A stretch of 64,000 nt of DNA from Pseudoalteromonas sp049257235 (GTDB lineage: Bacteria; Pseudomonadota; Gammaproteobacteria; Enterobacterales; Alteromonadaceae). Shown here piece after piece: positions 1 through 8,234 of the stretch (positions are counted from its first letter, which is position 1; the number at the start of each line of letters is the position of its first letter). A program made the translations under genes and the position numbers. The DNA lies in assembly GCF_049257235.1 (NCBI RefSeq), contig NZ_JBMMUF010000003.1:124001-188000 (forward strand). Reading direction: 5' to 3'. The notes under the pieces were generated by a model, which worked only from the letters and a program-made list of their open reading frames with translations, was not told the DNA's origin and did no database searches.

Positions 1-53
1 AACCACTCTTGGGTTTCAAATGCGTCTACGTCAACTTTATTGACTTCAGACAT
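1..53 (-). CDS. aceE: Pyruvate dehydrogenase E1 component, N-terminal fragment
   Basis: Only the first 17 codons lie inside the window; the gene runs off the left edge. The reading from the ATG at 53 gives MSEVNKVDVDAFETQEW, which resembles the start of E. coli AceE (MSE...DVDPIETRDW). AceE is the thiamine-diphosphate E1 subunit of the pyruvate dehydrogenase complex and decarboxylates pyruvate in the cytoplasm. A purine-rich ribosome site (AAGGAAA) lies just upstream. The gene follows pdhR in the same direction, the usual pdhR-aceEF order, which supports the call despite the short fragment. Confidence 0.85.
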   Translation of the reverse strand, partial: MSEVNKVDVDAFETQEW

Positions 54-94
54 ATGGAGTTTTCCTTATGTTTAAAATACGAATTTAAAATGCC

Positions 95-130
95 AAAAAG
101 CCCCTATGCGAGCCATGCTCCACAGGGGCT
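95..130 (-). terminator. Intrinsic terminator between pdhR and aceE
   Basis: Read on the minus strand, a 7-bp stem (AGCCCCT / AGGGGCT, 124-130 with 99-105) is followed by TTTTT. It lies just after the pdhR stop and about 40 bases before the aceE start, so it should end or attenuate pdhR transcription before aceE. This suggests aceE has its own promoter or depends on read-through. Confidence 0.8.
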
Positions 131-141
131 TACAGCGAATT

Positions 142-891
142 TTATTGTGCTCGAGTACGTCGTAATGAGCGCTCGATACGAGAGTGCTCTTTGGTTGCTT
201 CCAGTAATGCTTCTTCAATAAACGCTAAGTGTGCATTACTGGCTAGACGTGCCTCTTCTGGACGACCTTCAATCACGGCATCCATTAACACCTGACGATG
301 CTCAGCGAGTTGCTGAGAAACCGCGGTTTTCTTCAAAAGTACTTGCAAGTTTTGCAGTACATTTTGCTCCAACAAGGCTTGCATGCCGCGCACTAGGTGC
401 AACAACACCACATTGTGCGACGCTTCAGCGATACTAAAATGAAATGCATTGATGGCTTTGGCCTTCGCTGACAAATCATCACTCGCTTGGGCAATCTTGT
501 CGAAACTTTCTTTTACTTTCACAAAGTCATTTTGCGTTCCACGCAGCGCCGCATAGTACGCCGCAATCCCTTCAAGGGCATGACGAAACTCAAGTAAGTC
601 AAACTGAGACTCAGGGTGTTTACTGATCAACTCAAACAGCGGATCACTTAACCCTTCTTCAAGCTGGTTTTTAACAAATGTGCCACCACCTTGACGGCGC
701 GTTACTAAACCTTTGGCTTCCAGTTTCTGAATTGCCTCACGCAGTGAAGGTCGAGACACTTCAAATTGTTTTGCCAGCTCACGCTCCGGTGGCAATTTCT
801 CACCAGGTGCCAGCGACCCCTCCAGAATCATGTTCTCAAGTTGCGCTAGGATCACATCTGAAAGTTTCGCTGCTTTGACTTTTAATGACAT
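142..891 (-). CDS. pdhR: GntR-family transcriptional regulator PdhR
   Basis: The protein has 249 residues. Residues 10-75 form a GntR winged helix (ELAKQFEVSRPSLREAIQKLEAKGLVTRRQGGGTF is spread over this part), and the rest is an all-helical FCD/FadR-type ligand domain. PdhR is the pyruvate-sensing repressor of the pyruvate dehydrogenase operon. The identification rests on the domain order and on its place directly before aceE. Two TGGT-N3-ACCA palindromes lie upstream of its start, matching the PdhR operator and implying autoregulation. LldR and FadR are close relatives, but the aceE neighbour favours PdhR. Confidence 0.9.
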   Translation of the reverse strand: MSLKVKAAKLSDVILAQLENMILEGSLAPGEKLPPERELAKQFEVSRPSLREAIQKLEAKGLVTRRQGGGTFVKNQLEEGLSDPLFELISKHPESQFDLLEFRHALEGIAAYYAALRGTQNDFVKVKESFDKIAQASDDLSAKAKAINAFHFSIAEASHNVVLLHLVRGMQALLEQNVLQNLQVLLKKTAVSQQLAEHRQVLMDAVIEGRPEEARLASNAHLAFIEEALLEATKEHSRIERSLRRTRAQ

Positions 892-913
892 TGTTATTTT
901 TAGCTTTGGGTAA

Positions 914-928
914 ATTGGTCATACCAAA
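914..928. promoter_or_regulatory. PdhR operator, proximal
   Basis: The sequence ATTGGTCATACCAAA is nearly identical to the established PdhR consensus ATTGGT-N3-ACCAAT. It sits 23 bases before the pdhR start, where binding would block the promoter. Pyruvate would be expected to relieve it. Confidence 0.75.
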
Positions 929-1048
929 AAGTGCAGATACGTTACCAGATTCACCCTAGGCTGTCAAAAATGCCGGTAAACGACTCAAAAAGTGTTCACT
1001 CAGTATGGAATATATGGACAAAAATTAAAGTCTTTTTCACATTGCAAC

Positions 1049-1065
1049 AAATGGTCATACCAGTT
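1049..1065. promoter_or_regulatory. Second PdhR-like operator, distal
   Basis: A second TGGTCATACCA core (1052-1062) lies about 135 bases from the first and carries the same CAT spacer. Its flanks fit the consensus less well. It could allow cooperative binding. It lies downstream of the mdh terminator, so its target is most likely the pdhR promoter. Confidence 0.55.
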
Positions 1066-1085
1066 AAAGCACCAATTTTTGACCA

Positions 1086-1118
1086 TAAAAAAGCCCCCAC
1101 ACCATTGATGTAGAGGCT
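1086..1118 (-). terminator. Intrinsic terminator after mdh
   Basis: On the minus strand AGCCTCTACA (1109-1118) pairs with TGTGGGGGCT (1092-1101), allowing G-U pairs, and is followed by TTTTTTA. It lies 55 bases after the mdh stop. Confidence 0.75.
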
Positions 1119-1172
1119 TTATCCACCTAAAACGACCGCTTAAGTGGCAGCTAACTATTTAAAATAGCAAGC

Positions 1173-2108
1173 TTATTTATTCATGAAGTCGATACCTTCT
1201 TGGATATCTTTGTTCAGAGTTGCAAGCATGTCGTCTTTTGCTTTTTGCTCGAACGCGCTTAGCTCACCGTAAGAAAGAAGCTCTTCAACACCGTTCTTAC
1301 CTAAACGTACAGGCTGAGCGAAGAATTGTGCGTCTTCACCGTTACCTTCAACGTAAGCGTACTCAATTACTTCTTCGCCTTGCATACCTTTAACTAGAGA
1401 AAGGCAGAAACGCGCTGCTGCTGCCCCCATAGATAATGTTGCGCTACCGCCACCCGCTTTTGCTTCAACTACTTCAGTACCAGCATTTTGAATACGCGTT
1501 GTTAGTGATGAAATTTCCTCATCTGAGAAAGAAGCGCCTTCAACTTGTGAAAGTAGAGGTAGGATAGTTGTACCTGAGTGACCACCGATCACTGGTACTT
1601 TAACTTCACTTACGTCTAGACCTTTAAGTTCAGCAACGAAAGTCTCTGCACGGATAACGTCTAGCGTCGTTACACCGAATACGCGAGCTGGATCGTAAGT
1701 ACCTGCTTTTTTGAATACTTCAGCAACGATTGGCACAGTGCCGTTTACTGGGTTAGTGATGATACCAACCATCGCTTTAGGACAGTTTTTAACGATACCT
1801 TCAGCAAGTGTTTGCACGATGCTTGCGTTTACGTTGAATAGGTCAGCGCGGTCCATGCCAGGCTTACGAGGCATACCTGCTGGAATTAAAACGATGTCAC
1901 AACCACTTAGTGCTGCATCAAGGTCGTCTTTACCGAAACCTTTTACTGCTACTGCAGTTGGGATGTGTGATAGGTCTACAGCAACACCAGGAACAACAGG
2001 CGCTACGTCGTATAGCGACAGTTCAGAACCTGCTGGAAGGCTATTTTTTAGTAGTAAAGATAGCGCTTGACCGATACCACCGGCAGCACCTAAAACGGCA
2101 ACTTTCAT
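1173..2108 (-). CDS. mdh: Malate dehydrogenase
   Basis: This 311-residue protein aligns along its full length with E. coli Mdh (312 residues). It starts with the NAD-binding glycine motif MKVAVLGAAGGIGQA and carries the catalytic region VIGGHSGTTILPLLSQV with the proton-relay His and the substrate Arg stretch GMPRKPGMDRADLF. It oxidises malate to oxaloacetate with NAD in the cytoplasm, in the citric acid cycle. The gene is monocistronic, ends at an intrinsic terminator and is divergent from argR across about 230 bases, a pairing common in gammaproteobacteria. Confidence 0.97.
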   Translation of the reverse strand: MKVAVLGAAGGIGQALSLLLKNSLPAGSELSLYDVAPVVPGVAVDLSHIPTAVAVKGFGKDDLDAALSGCDIVLIPAGMPRKPGMDRADLFNVNASIVQTLAEGIVKNCPKAMVGIITNPVNGTVPIVAEVFKKAGTYDPARVFGVTTLDVIRAETFVAELKGLDVSEVKVPVIGGHSGTTILPLLSQVEGASFSDEEISSLTTRIQNAGTEVVEAKAGGGSATLSMGAAAARFCLSLVKGMQGEEVIEYAYVEGNGEDAQFFAQPVRLGKNGVEELLSYGELSAFEQKAKDDMLATLNKDIQEGIDFMNK

Positions 2109-2335
2109 TTTAATTCTCCGTAAAATAACGAGACTAGTTTGTAGAGATTGGGTCGTGTGACCAATTGATGGCCATAAAGATAATGAAAATGGGCGCTAAA
2201 AACAAATTTATCGTCGTTATTTTGATGATAATCTCAACTATGGTCGTAAACTTAGGTGTAAACAGCAAGTCGTGATGAAATACACTCACTTCTTAGGTAG
2301 AATGTTTACAATTTATTGCAAAGAAGAATGACATT

Positions 2336-2803
2336 ATGCAAGCGCAAGAAAAACAAGAAGCACTGGTCAAGGCATTCAAAGCCATCCTCAAAGAAGAAAA
2401 TTTTGGCTCTCAAGGTGAGATAGTTGACGCCTTAAAAGAGCAAGGCTTTGACAACATCAGCCAGAGTAAAGTGTCGCGCATGTTGAGCAAATTCGGTGCA
2501 GTAAGAACGCGTAACGCGAAACAAGAAATGGTGTACTGCTTACCAGCAGAACTCGCGGTGCCAACGGCTAAATCACCATTACGCCAACTGGTGATCGACA
2601 TCGTACACAACGAAATGATGATCATCATCAACACCAGTCCGGGTGCGGCTCAACTTATTGCCCGTTTACTGGACTCATTAGGCAAAGCCGATGGTGTACT
2701 GGGCACGATTGCTGGGGACGACACTATTTTTATCGCCCCTGCCAAAGTATCTGAAATCGATACCACGCTAGAGCGCGTGCGTAAGTTATTCGACAACGTC
2801 TAA
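2336..2803 (+). CDS. argR: Arginine repressor ArgR
   Basis: The 155-residue protein has the two ArgR domains. The N-terminal winged helix (about 1-75) contains SQSKVSRMLSKFGAVRTRN, and the C-terminal hexamerisation and arginine-binding domain contains GTIAGDDTIFIAP. It represses arginine biosynthesis genes when arginine is bound and acts in Xer recombination in relatives. It is divergent from mdh. Its last four bases overlap the end of the convergent peroxidase gene. No convincing ARG box was found in front of it. Confidence 0.96.
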   Translation: MQAQEKQEALVKAFKAILKEENFGSQGEIVDALKEQGFDNISQSKVSRMLSKFGAVRTRNAKQEMVYCLPAELAVPTAKSPLRQLVIDIVHNEMMIIINTSPGAAQLIARLLDSLGKADGVLGTIAGDDTIFIAPAKVSEIDTTLERVRKLFDNV

Positions 2804-3705
2804 CTTTTTAAACTTTTAAGAAACTCGATTGAGGGAGCAAAAAATGCAGCTCCCATATCCGCCTGCGTAAAATCAAGCCACGCATCATAATGCTGGTGAT
2901 CACCTAGTTGGCTTTTGAGCATCTGCGCAAATGCAGAGCCACTGGCCGAGCAGGTAACTGACAACATTCCTTGCTTGTTCATGCTACCAAATGGCATGCC
3001 TTGATGCAGAATAAGCGGTTCACCCTTTTCGTCTTTTAACTCAGTGCATACGGCATGGCTGTTGGCATTGAGTGGCATAAGTAGCTCACTATCCAAGCGC
3101 GTACGCCCCATCACCAGCTCTTGATCCTCAATGGATAATGCTTGCCACGCATTAAGATTATGGGTGAAACGTTGCACATGAATATAACTGCCTTGCACAA
3201 ACTCTGCGTCGCCCTCATCAACCAATGCAGTGAGCATTTTTTGTCGACCGCGAGGTGTATCAGGGGCATAAACAAAGCCATTAAAATCACGGCCATCCAA
3301 AAATCGAAAGCAGGTGATCTCTTCCACTAATTCAACATCAGGGCTCAATACTTGCAAAACACGTTGGCCAAACAGGTGGTTCACGTCTTCTCTATCAGAG
3401 CGTATTTGGATGAATAAATCGAACGGTCTCACACCCACACTGTGATCAGCATTAGCAAAGCTTGGAAAGCTAGCCAGCTCACGGGGCATCCCCTGTGAGT
3501 AGAAATGAGGCCAATATTGCGCACCAATAGCAACAAAACTAGATACCATTGCCTCGGAAAAACGGTCGTCATATTCCGCTTGCAATTCAACTAGTTGTGC
3601 AATTTTGCTTTTAACCGTTTCATCATGTCCATCTAAGACATTAAAAAACAGATGCAGGCCATGTAAATTCGCCTGCGCACAAACGCCAGACTGCGCTTTA
3701 GGCAT
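2800..3705 (-). CDS. DyP-type peroxidase family protein with altered distal site
   Basis: The 301-residue protein matches the YfeX/DyP family along its length: an N-terminal ferredoxin-like half, the segment GSYIHVQRFTHNL (172-184), EDQELVMGRTR (193-203) and a C-terminal YFAPS-like end (FFAPSIEFL). The proximal heme His is present at H217 (NSHAV). The distal catalytic Asp of the GxxDG motif is not: GFVDGTENP of YfeX reads GFVYAPDTP here (Y146). The distal Arg is also absent: VRQSLPYG of YfeX reads LHQGMPFG, with H234. Heme binding is therefore likely, but normal peroxidase chemistry is doubtful. It may bind heme, carry out another reaction or use D149 instead. It has no signal peptide and stands alone, converging on argR. 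Confidence 0.85.
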   Translation of the reverse strand: MPKAQSGVCAQANLHGLHLFFNVLDGHDETVKSKIAQLVELQAEYDDRFSEAMVSSFVAIGAQYWPHFYSQGMPRELASFPSFANADHSVGVRPFDLFIQIRSDREDVNHLFGQRVLQVLSPDVELVEEITCFRFLDGRDFNGFVYAPDTPRGRQKMLTALVDEGDAEFVQGSYIHVQRFTHNLNAWQALSIEDQELVMGRTRLDSELLMPLNANSHAVCTELKDEKGEPLILHQGMPFGSMNKQGMLSVTCSASGSAFAQMLKSQLGDHQHYDAWLDFTQADMGAAFFAPSIEFLKSLKS

Positions 3706-3779
3706 GGATGCTAAATTCCTTCGACTTTTATTGTTATGCGTGCTTTATCATAGCGCCTCTTGGTGCGATGAATAAGCGA

Positions 3780-4820
3780 TTAATCAGTAAAGAAATTTAC
3801 CGAGTGTGAGGTAATTGTAATCGATAGCTTTTGTGTCGGCAAAAACTCTTGTTCAGGTTGGCTTACGGGTACTTCAATTTCCTGCTCACCTACGCGCACA
3901 CGATACACATATTCAGTGCCCACAAAACGCTTAGAAAGCACGGTCACTGTGCCTTTGTCATCAGCAACCAGATGTAAATCATGGGGACGTACATACAGCT
4001 GACCTTCTTTAGCCTTGGCGTTCACTGGCTGTAATGATTTGACCACGCCAAACTGTGTTTCGAAGTGATAGTCATCCTGCATGGTTGCATCAAGATACAA
4101 GCCATCCCCTAAAAACTCAGCAACAACGCGCGAGCGCGGGTGCCCGAATAACTCTTGTGGCGTGCCTTGTTGGGCAATTTTACCTTGGTGCATGACAGCC
4201 AATGTGTCAGCAAAAGCAAAAGCCTCTTCTTTAGAGTGCGTCACAAAAATAGCGCTAACCTGTTGGTCTTTAATGATACTGCGAATATCGGCAATTAACT
4301 GAAAGCGCACTTGATGGTCGATGTTTGAAAACGGCTCGTCGAGCAGTAATAAACTTGGCTTGTAAGCCAATGCTCGGGCAATTGCTACACGCTGCTGCTG
4401 CCCACCTGACAACTGATGCGGATAACGCTCAGCGCACTCTTCTAAGTGCACCAGCGCAAGCATCTCTGTGACGCGAGCTGCTTTTTCACTCTTATTTAAA
4501 TCTGTTAGACCAAATGCAATGTTTTGCGCCACACTTAAGTGCGGAAACAACGCATAGTCTTGGAACATCATGCCCATGTTACGGTGCTGAGGCGCAATAA
4601 ACTGCGACTCGTCACACAGAACTTTATCCCCTAAACGGATCACCCCTGATTGCAAACGCAATAAACCGGCAATGGCTTTGAGGGTCGTCGTTTTACCACA
4701 GCCACTGGCACCTAATAGGCAGAGAATTTCGTTATCACCTAAGCGCAAGCTCAGGTTATCAACTACCGCTCGCTCACTATAGTTAAAACAAATGTTCTCT
4801 AGGTGTAATTGCGCCGTCAT
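3780..4820 (-). CDS. fbpC: Ferric iron ABC transporter, ATP-binding protein
   Basis: The 346-residue ATPase has Walker A GASGCGKTT at 37-45, the signature LSGGQQQRVAIARAL at 137-151, Walker B LLLLDEPF ending at 164, and the switch His at 195 (THSKEEAF). The C-terminal 100 residues form a TOBE-type regulatory domain. It powers import of Fe3+ through the FbpB permease at the inner membrane. Its ATG shares one base with the permease stop (TGATG), so the two are translationally coupled. The subfamily (iron rather than spermidine or thiamine) is inferred from the two partners upstream. Confidence 0.9.
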   Translation of the reverse strand: MTAQLHLENICFNYSERAVVDNLSLRLGDNEILCLLGASGCGKTTTLKAIAGLLRLQSGVIRLGDKVLCDESQFIAPQHRNMGMMFQDYALFPHLSVAQNIAFGLTDLNKSEKAARVTEMLALVHLEECAERYPHQLSGGQQQRVAIARALAYKPSLLLLDEPFSNIDHQVRFQLIADIRSIIKDQQVSAIFVTHSKEEAFAFADTLAVMHQGKIAQQGTPQELFGHPRSRVVAEFLGDGLYLDATMQDDYHFETQFGVVKSLQPVNAKAKEGQLYVRPHDLHLVADDKGTVTVLSKRFVGTEYVYRVRVGEQEIEVPVSQPEQEFLPTQKLSITITSHSVNFFTD

Positions 4821-6451
4821 CAGTGTTTATATTCCATTGAGCGGTTAATAAAATACAGCGGGATCAAACCCACAATAACAATAAAGAGTGCAGCCACTGA
4901 AGCAAGTTCAAGTTGCTCATCGCTAACATATTGGAACACATGCGTTGCTAAGGTTTCAAAATTAAATGGTCTAAGCAGCAGTGCTGCGGGCAACTCTTTC
5001 ATGCATTCAATAAACACCAGCAAGGCTGCGGTGAGGATGCCGCGTCGTAAAATTGGAATGTGGACGCTCGTCAGTGTTTGTCTTGGGCTTCGCCCCATTG
5101 ATTGACTCGCCATATCCAAATTAGGGCTGATGCGACTAAAGCTCGCCTCTATCGTGCCATGAGCAATAGCGTAAAAACGCACAATGTAGGCGAAGATAAT
5201 GGCAAACAAGGTGCCGCTCAAAAACAGTCCAGGCTGCCACGATGATGAGTCGAACCACACATTTAACTTACCTTCAATAAACGTCAGCGGTAGCAATACA
5301 GCAATGGCTAACACTGTGCCGGGTAAAGCATAGCCCGTACTGGCCATGCGGCCCGGCCATAAACTCCACGCACTGGGCGTTAAGCGCTGAAAATAAACCA
5401 CAAAAATGCTCAACACTATGGTGGCGAAGCTGACAATGGCCGACACTTTTAAGCTTTGCCACGCATACTCAAAAAAGGCGCTGTTCCACGCTTGTGTAAA
5501 GTAATCAATGGCATAACCAAGTAACACAAACACGGGTATAGCAAAGGCGATGAGCAAGATACTACTGGCAAATAAGGTAGCTGCCAGCGCCTTGCGTTTT
5601 GTTAGATAATACAGTGGTTCATGGGTAATTTGGCTCTGTCGTTCAAACACAGCCTGATTGCGTCGAGAGTAGCGCTCAACCATAATAGCGACAAATAATA
5701 TGAGCAACATAATGCCAGATATCTTTGCCGCCGCGGTGAGTGAGTAATAACCAAACCAGGTGTCATACACTGCTGTTGTCAAAGTACTCACGGCAAAATA
5801 ACTGACCGTGGCAAAGTCAGCCATGGCTTCCATGCTAATAAGTGCAATGGCCGCAGCAATAGCACCTCGTGCCAGTGGCAAACTCACTTTGAAAAAGCTT
5901 TGTATTGGCGATTGCCCCATGATGTGTGCGGCATGCACTAATTTCGGAGATTGCTCTTTTAGTGCGGTTTTAAAAATTAAAAACAGATAGGGATACAGCA
6001 CCAGCGCAATCATTACAATTGCCCCACCTAAGGTGCGAATGTCAAAAAACCAGTAATCGTCAGGTGATTGCCAACCAAAAAAGTCGCGCAGAGCAATTTG
6101 TACCGGGCCGGCATAGTCAAATAAATCAGTGTAAACGTAGGCAATTAAATACGTTGGCATGGCTAGCGGCAGCATTAACGCCCACTCAAAATGCTTGCGC
6201 CCCGGAAACTCACAATTGGCAACGAGCCACCCCAATGGCAATGCAATTAAGCAACTAAGTAACGCCACCCCCAAAATAAGGATCAGGGTATTGCCGATGT
6301 AGTCCCACAGCACAGTATCCCACAGGTGTGCGAACACCTCAGGATCACTTTGTAAAGACTCAAATATAAGGAAGCATAACGGCAACGACAGGCCAAAGCC
6401 TGTCGCGCATGCTATTAGCTGCCACGAAGACAGCGAAAGCTTAAACTGCAT
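4820..6451 (-). CDS. fbpB: Ferric iron ABC transporter, permease (fused double domain)
   Basis: The 543-residue membrane protein has about twelve hydrophobic segments arranged as two binding-protein-dependent permease domains in tandem, the FbpB/AfuB architecture. EAA-type loops that contact the ATPase are visible in both halves, around EAMADFATVSYFAVSTLTTA and ECMKELPAALLLRPFN; the latter matches the conserved KELP(A/L)ALLLRPF stretch of iron permeases. It forms the inner-membrane channel for Fe3+. It lies 13 bases after the binding-protein gene and overlaps fbpC by one base. Confidence 0.92.
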   Translation of the reverse strand: MQFKLSLSSWQLIACATGFGLSLPLCFLIFESLQSDPEVFAHLWDTVLWDYIGNTLILILGVALLSCLIALPLGWLVANCEFPGRKHFEWALMLPLAMPTYLIAYVYTDLFDYAGPVQIALRDFFGWQSPDDYWFFDIRTLGGAIVMIALVLYPYLFLIFKTALKEQSPKLVHAAHIMGQSPIQSFFKVSLPLARGAIAAAIALISMEAMADFATVSYFAVSTLTTAVYDTWFGYYSLTAAAKISGIMLLILFVAIMVERYSRRNQAVFERQSQITHEPLYYLTKRKALAATLFASSILLIAFAIPVFVLLGYAIDYFTQAWNSAFFEYAWQSLKVSAIVSFATIVLSIFVVYFQRLTPSAWSLWPGRMASTGYALPGTVLAIAVLLPLTFIEGKLNVWFDSSSWQPGLFLSGTLFAIIFAYIVRFYAIAHGTIEASFSRISPNLDMASQSMGRSPRQTLTSVHIPILRRGILTAALLVFIECMKELPAALLLRPFNFETLATHVFQYVSDEQLELASVAALFIVIVGLIPLYFINRSMEYKH

Positions 6452-6464
6452 TTATACCAATCAG

Positions 6465-7478
6465 TTATAGGTCGAATTTCACCTCATCTAGCAGTTTTAA
6501 AGCTGCTGGACGGTGCTTGCTGATTTCCGATAACGGCAGAGTATCTTCTTTGAACTCGCCCCAAGAAGCCACAAGCTCAGACAATGGCACGCCCGGCTTA
6601 ACCGGATATTCCATATTCACAGAGGCATACATATTTTGCGCGGTATTGTCGGTCATAAACTCGATCAGTTTCAAGGCATTTTCAGTGTTTTTGGCATGCT
6701 TGGTGAGCACAACACCAGAAACGTTCACATGTGCGCCTCGGTCTTGCTGGTTCGGGAAGTTAATAAATACTGAGTCAGCCCATGCTTTTTGCTGCGGATC
6801 TTCAATCATCTTACCGAAGTAGTAGCTGTTACCGATCGCCACGTCACACAAACCTTCTTTAACCGCTTTAACTTGAGCGCGGTCATTACCTTGAGGTTTA
6901 CGAGCAAGATTCGCTTTCAAACCTTCTAACCATGCTTTTGTTTGTTCTTCACCATGATGAGCAATCATAGATGCAACCAATGCGAGGTTGTAAGGGTGCT
7001 TACCTGGGCGCATACACACTTTGTTTTTGTACGCATCAGTAGCTAAGTCTTCATAGCGTAATGTATCAAGCTTACCAACACGATCTTTTGATGAATAAAC
7101 ATTACGAACGCGCTTTGTAAGAGCAACCCATTGCCCCTGCGGATCACGAAAACCTGCTGGGATATTAGCGTTAACGGTTTCACTTGCAATCGCTTGAGTT
7201 AAAGCCATTTCTTCTAGCTGCATTAAAGCGCTAAAGTTTGACGTTAACACGAGATCTGCTTGAGTGTGTTTTCCTTCACGCTTAAGACGCTCAATCAAGC
7301 CTTTTTTGGCAAACACGACATTGGTTTTAACCCCTGTTTGCTCAGTAAATTTTTCTAAAATTGGCTCAATTAGAAACGGTTGGCGAAAAGAATAAATGTT
7401 AACTGTTTCTTCAGCCATAGCTGCCGATGAGAACGCGGTAATGACAGATGCTAGCGCAAACCCCAGTGCTTTTTTCAT
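6465..7478 (-). CDS. fbpA: Ferric iron ABC transporter, periplasmic binding protein
   Basis: The likely product is 337 residues starting MKKALGFALASVITAFSSA, a signal peptide cleaved after AMA. A longer reading from 7502 exists, but a good ribosome site GGAGG lies at 7484-7488, five bases before the ATG at 7478, and this start puts the signal peptide at the N-terminus. The family is the class of Fe3+-binding proteins (FbpA, FutA, IdiA); the pair GNSYYFGKM carries the tandem Tyr residues that ligate iron. It captures Fe3+ in the periplasm and delivers it to FbpB. A Fur-like box lies 21 bases upstream of the start. Confidence 0.93.
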   Translation of the reverse strand: MKKALGFALASVITAFSSAAMAEETVNIYSFRQPFLIEPILEKFTEQTGVKTNVVFAKKGLIERLKREGKHTQADLVLTSNFSALMQLEEMALTQAIASETVNANIPAGFRDPQGQWVALTKRVRNVYSSKDRVGKLDTLRYEDLATDAYKNKVCMRPGKHPYNLALVASMIAHHGEEQTKAWLEGLKANLARKPQGNDRAQVKAVKEGLCDVAIGNSYYFGKMIEDPQQKAWADSVFINFPNQQDRGAHVNVSGVVLTKHAKNTENALKLIEFMTDNTAQNMYASVNMEYPVKPGVPLSELVASWGEFKEDTLPLSEISKHRPAALKLLDEVKFDL

Positions 7479-7498
7479 TAAAGCCTCCAAACAAAGTT

Positions 7499-7517
7499 GC
7501 AAATAATAATAATTCTC
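7499..7517. promoter_or_regulatory. Fur-like box before fbpA
   Basis: On the minus strand GAGAATTATTATTATTTGC matches 13 of 19 positions of the E. coli Fur consensus GATAATGATAATCATTATC. It lies between the probable promoter and the fbpA start. This fits iron-dependent repression of the transporter operon. Confidence 0.6.
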
Positions 7518-7628
7518 AAACGCATCATACTATCAAAGTTAAAAATGTACAGTATTTAAAGCGAGTGATGTTTGCTAAGTGTTTCGCACTCCCCTGACGC
7601 TAATGGCTTCCAACTTAGCGCCACAACG

Positions 7629-7646
7629 TGTGAGAAATATCTCACA
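7629..7646 (+). promoter_or_regulatory. UvrY/GacA/VarA-type activator palindrome
   Basis: TGTGAGAAATATCTCACA is a perfect 18-base palindrome of the form TGTRAG-N6-CTYACA, the known binding site of GacA/UvrY/VarA response regulators. It is centred roughly 170-175 bases upstream of the start inferred for the CsrB RNA. Csr/Rsm RNA promoters in enterics and pseudomonads carry their site at a similar distance. This places the RNA under a BarA/UvrY-type two-component system. Confidence 0.8.
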
Positions 7647-7805
7647 TAGTGCGAAGCGATCACTCAAATACCCTCATGAAAAACCTTCCAGAATCACAAC
7701 AAACTACTGATCTTTATCGCTTTTACCTTTCATTTCAATATTCTTACAAAATCCTGACCACTTTTTGCATACAGATCTCTTCGCCCGCATCTATTAAACT
7801 ATACG

Positions 7806-8234
7806 GGTGGTTTGTAAGGGATACAGACCCCGGAGTTAAGGAAAACCAGTTCGCAAGGATGTGAATTTAAGCGGGATGCTTTTACTACATGGAATAGAGA
7901 CACGGAAAGGTTTCTTACAGTAAGTGCAAGATGCACAACAGAGTATGGATGTTACTCAAGGATGAAAGAGGTTGGGTTCTCGAAGGAAAACTAACAGGAT
8001 GTTAGCTCACAGGAAGTGATGGACTAATCCCAGACTTAAGGTATCAAAACGCGAACCAAAGATACCCTACTAATGAGTCGCAAGACAGGTTGTCACAGGA
8101 AAAGGACCAAGGATGAAACCGCAACATGTTGCGGAGGATCTTTCGCAGATCTTAGGGAGTTGAACTTGCTTCAATATCTGGCAGGATGCTAGAAAAATTC
8201 CGTCAGCGCGGCCTTTTAGGTCGCGTATTTTTTT
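7806..8234 (+). ncRNA. csrB: CsrB-family regulatory RNA (CsrA/RsmA antagonist)
   Basis: This stretch has no credible coding frame but contains about twenty GGA trinucleotides in roughly 430 bases. They include CAGGATG at 7995 and 8182 and AAGGATG at 7855, 7958 and 8109. Several GGA motifs sit in hairpin loops: CTAAC-AGGAT-GTTAG at 7991-8005, TCAC-AGGAA-GTGA shortly after, and CTGGC-AGGAT-GCTAG at 8179-8193. This is the hallmark of CsrB/RsmZ RNAs, which bind many CsrA dimers and relieve translational repression. The RNA ends at a strong intrinsic terminator and has an activator palindrome upstream. The 5' end is inferred from a weak -10-like TATACG at 7800-7805 and may be off by tens of bases. 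Confidence 0.88.

Noticed and set aside
931..1113. 60-codon plus-strand frame between pdhR and mdh
   Set aside because: It covers both PdhR operators and the mdh terminator and has no ribosome site or family resemblance.
2109..2335. Possible ARG box in the mdh-argR intergenic region
   Set aside because: AT-rich stretches near 2300-2320 only loosely fit the TGAAT-N5-ATTCA pattern; no tandem pair was found.
7649..7864. 70-codon plus-strand frame upstream of and into the CsrB RNA
   Set aside because: No ribosome site, no family resemblance, and it overlaps the promoter and 5' part of a GGA-rich non-coding RNA.
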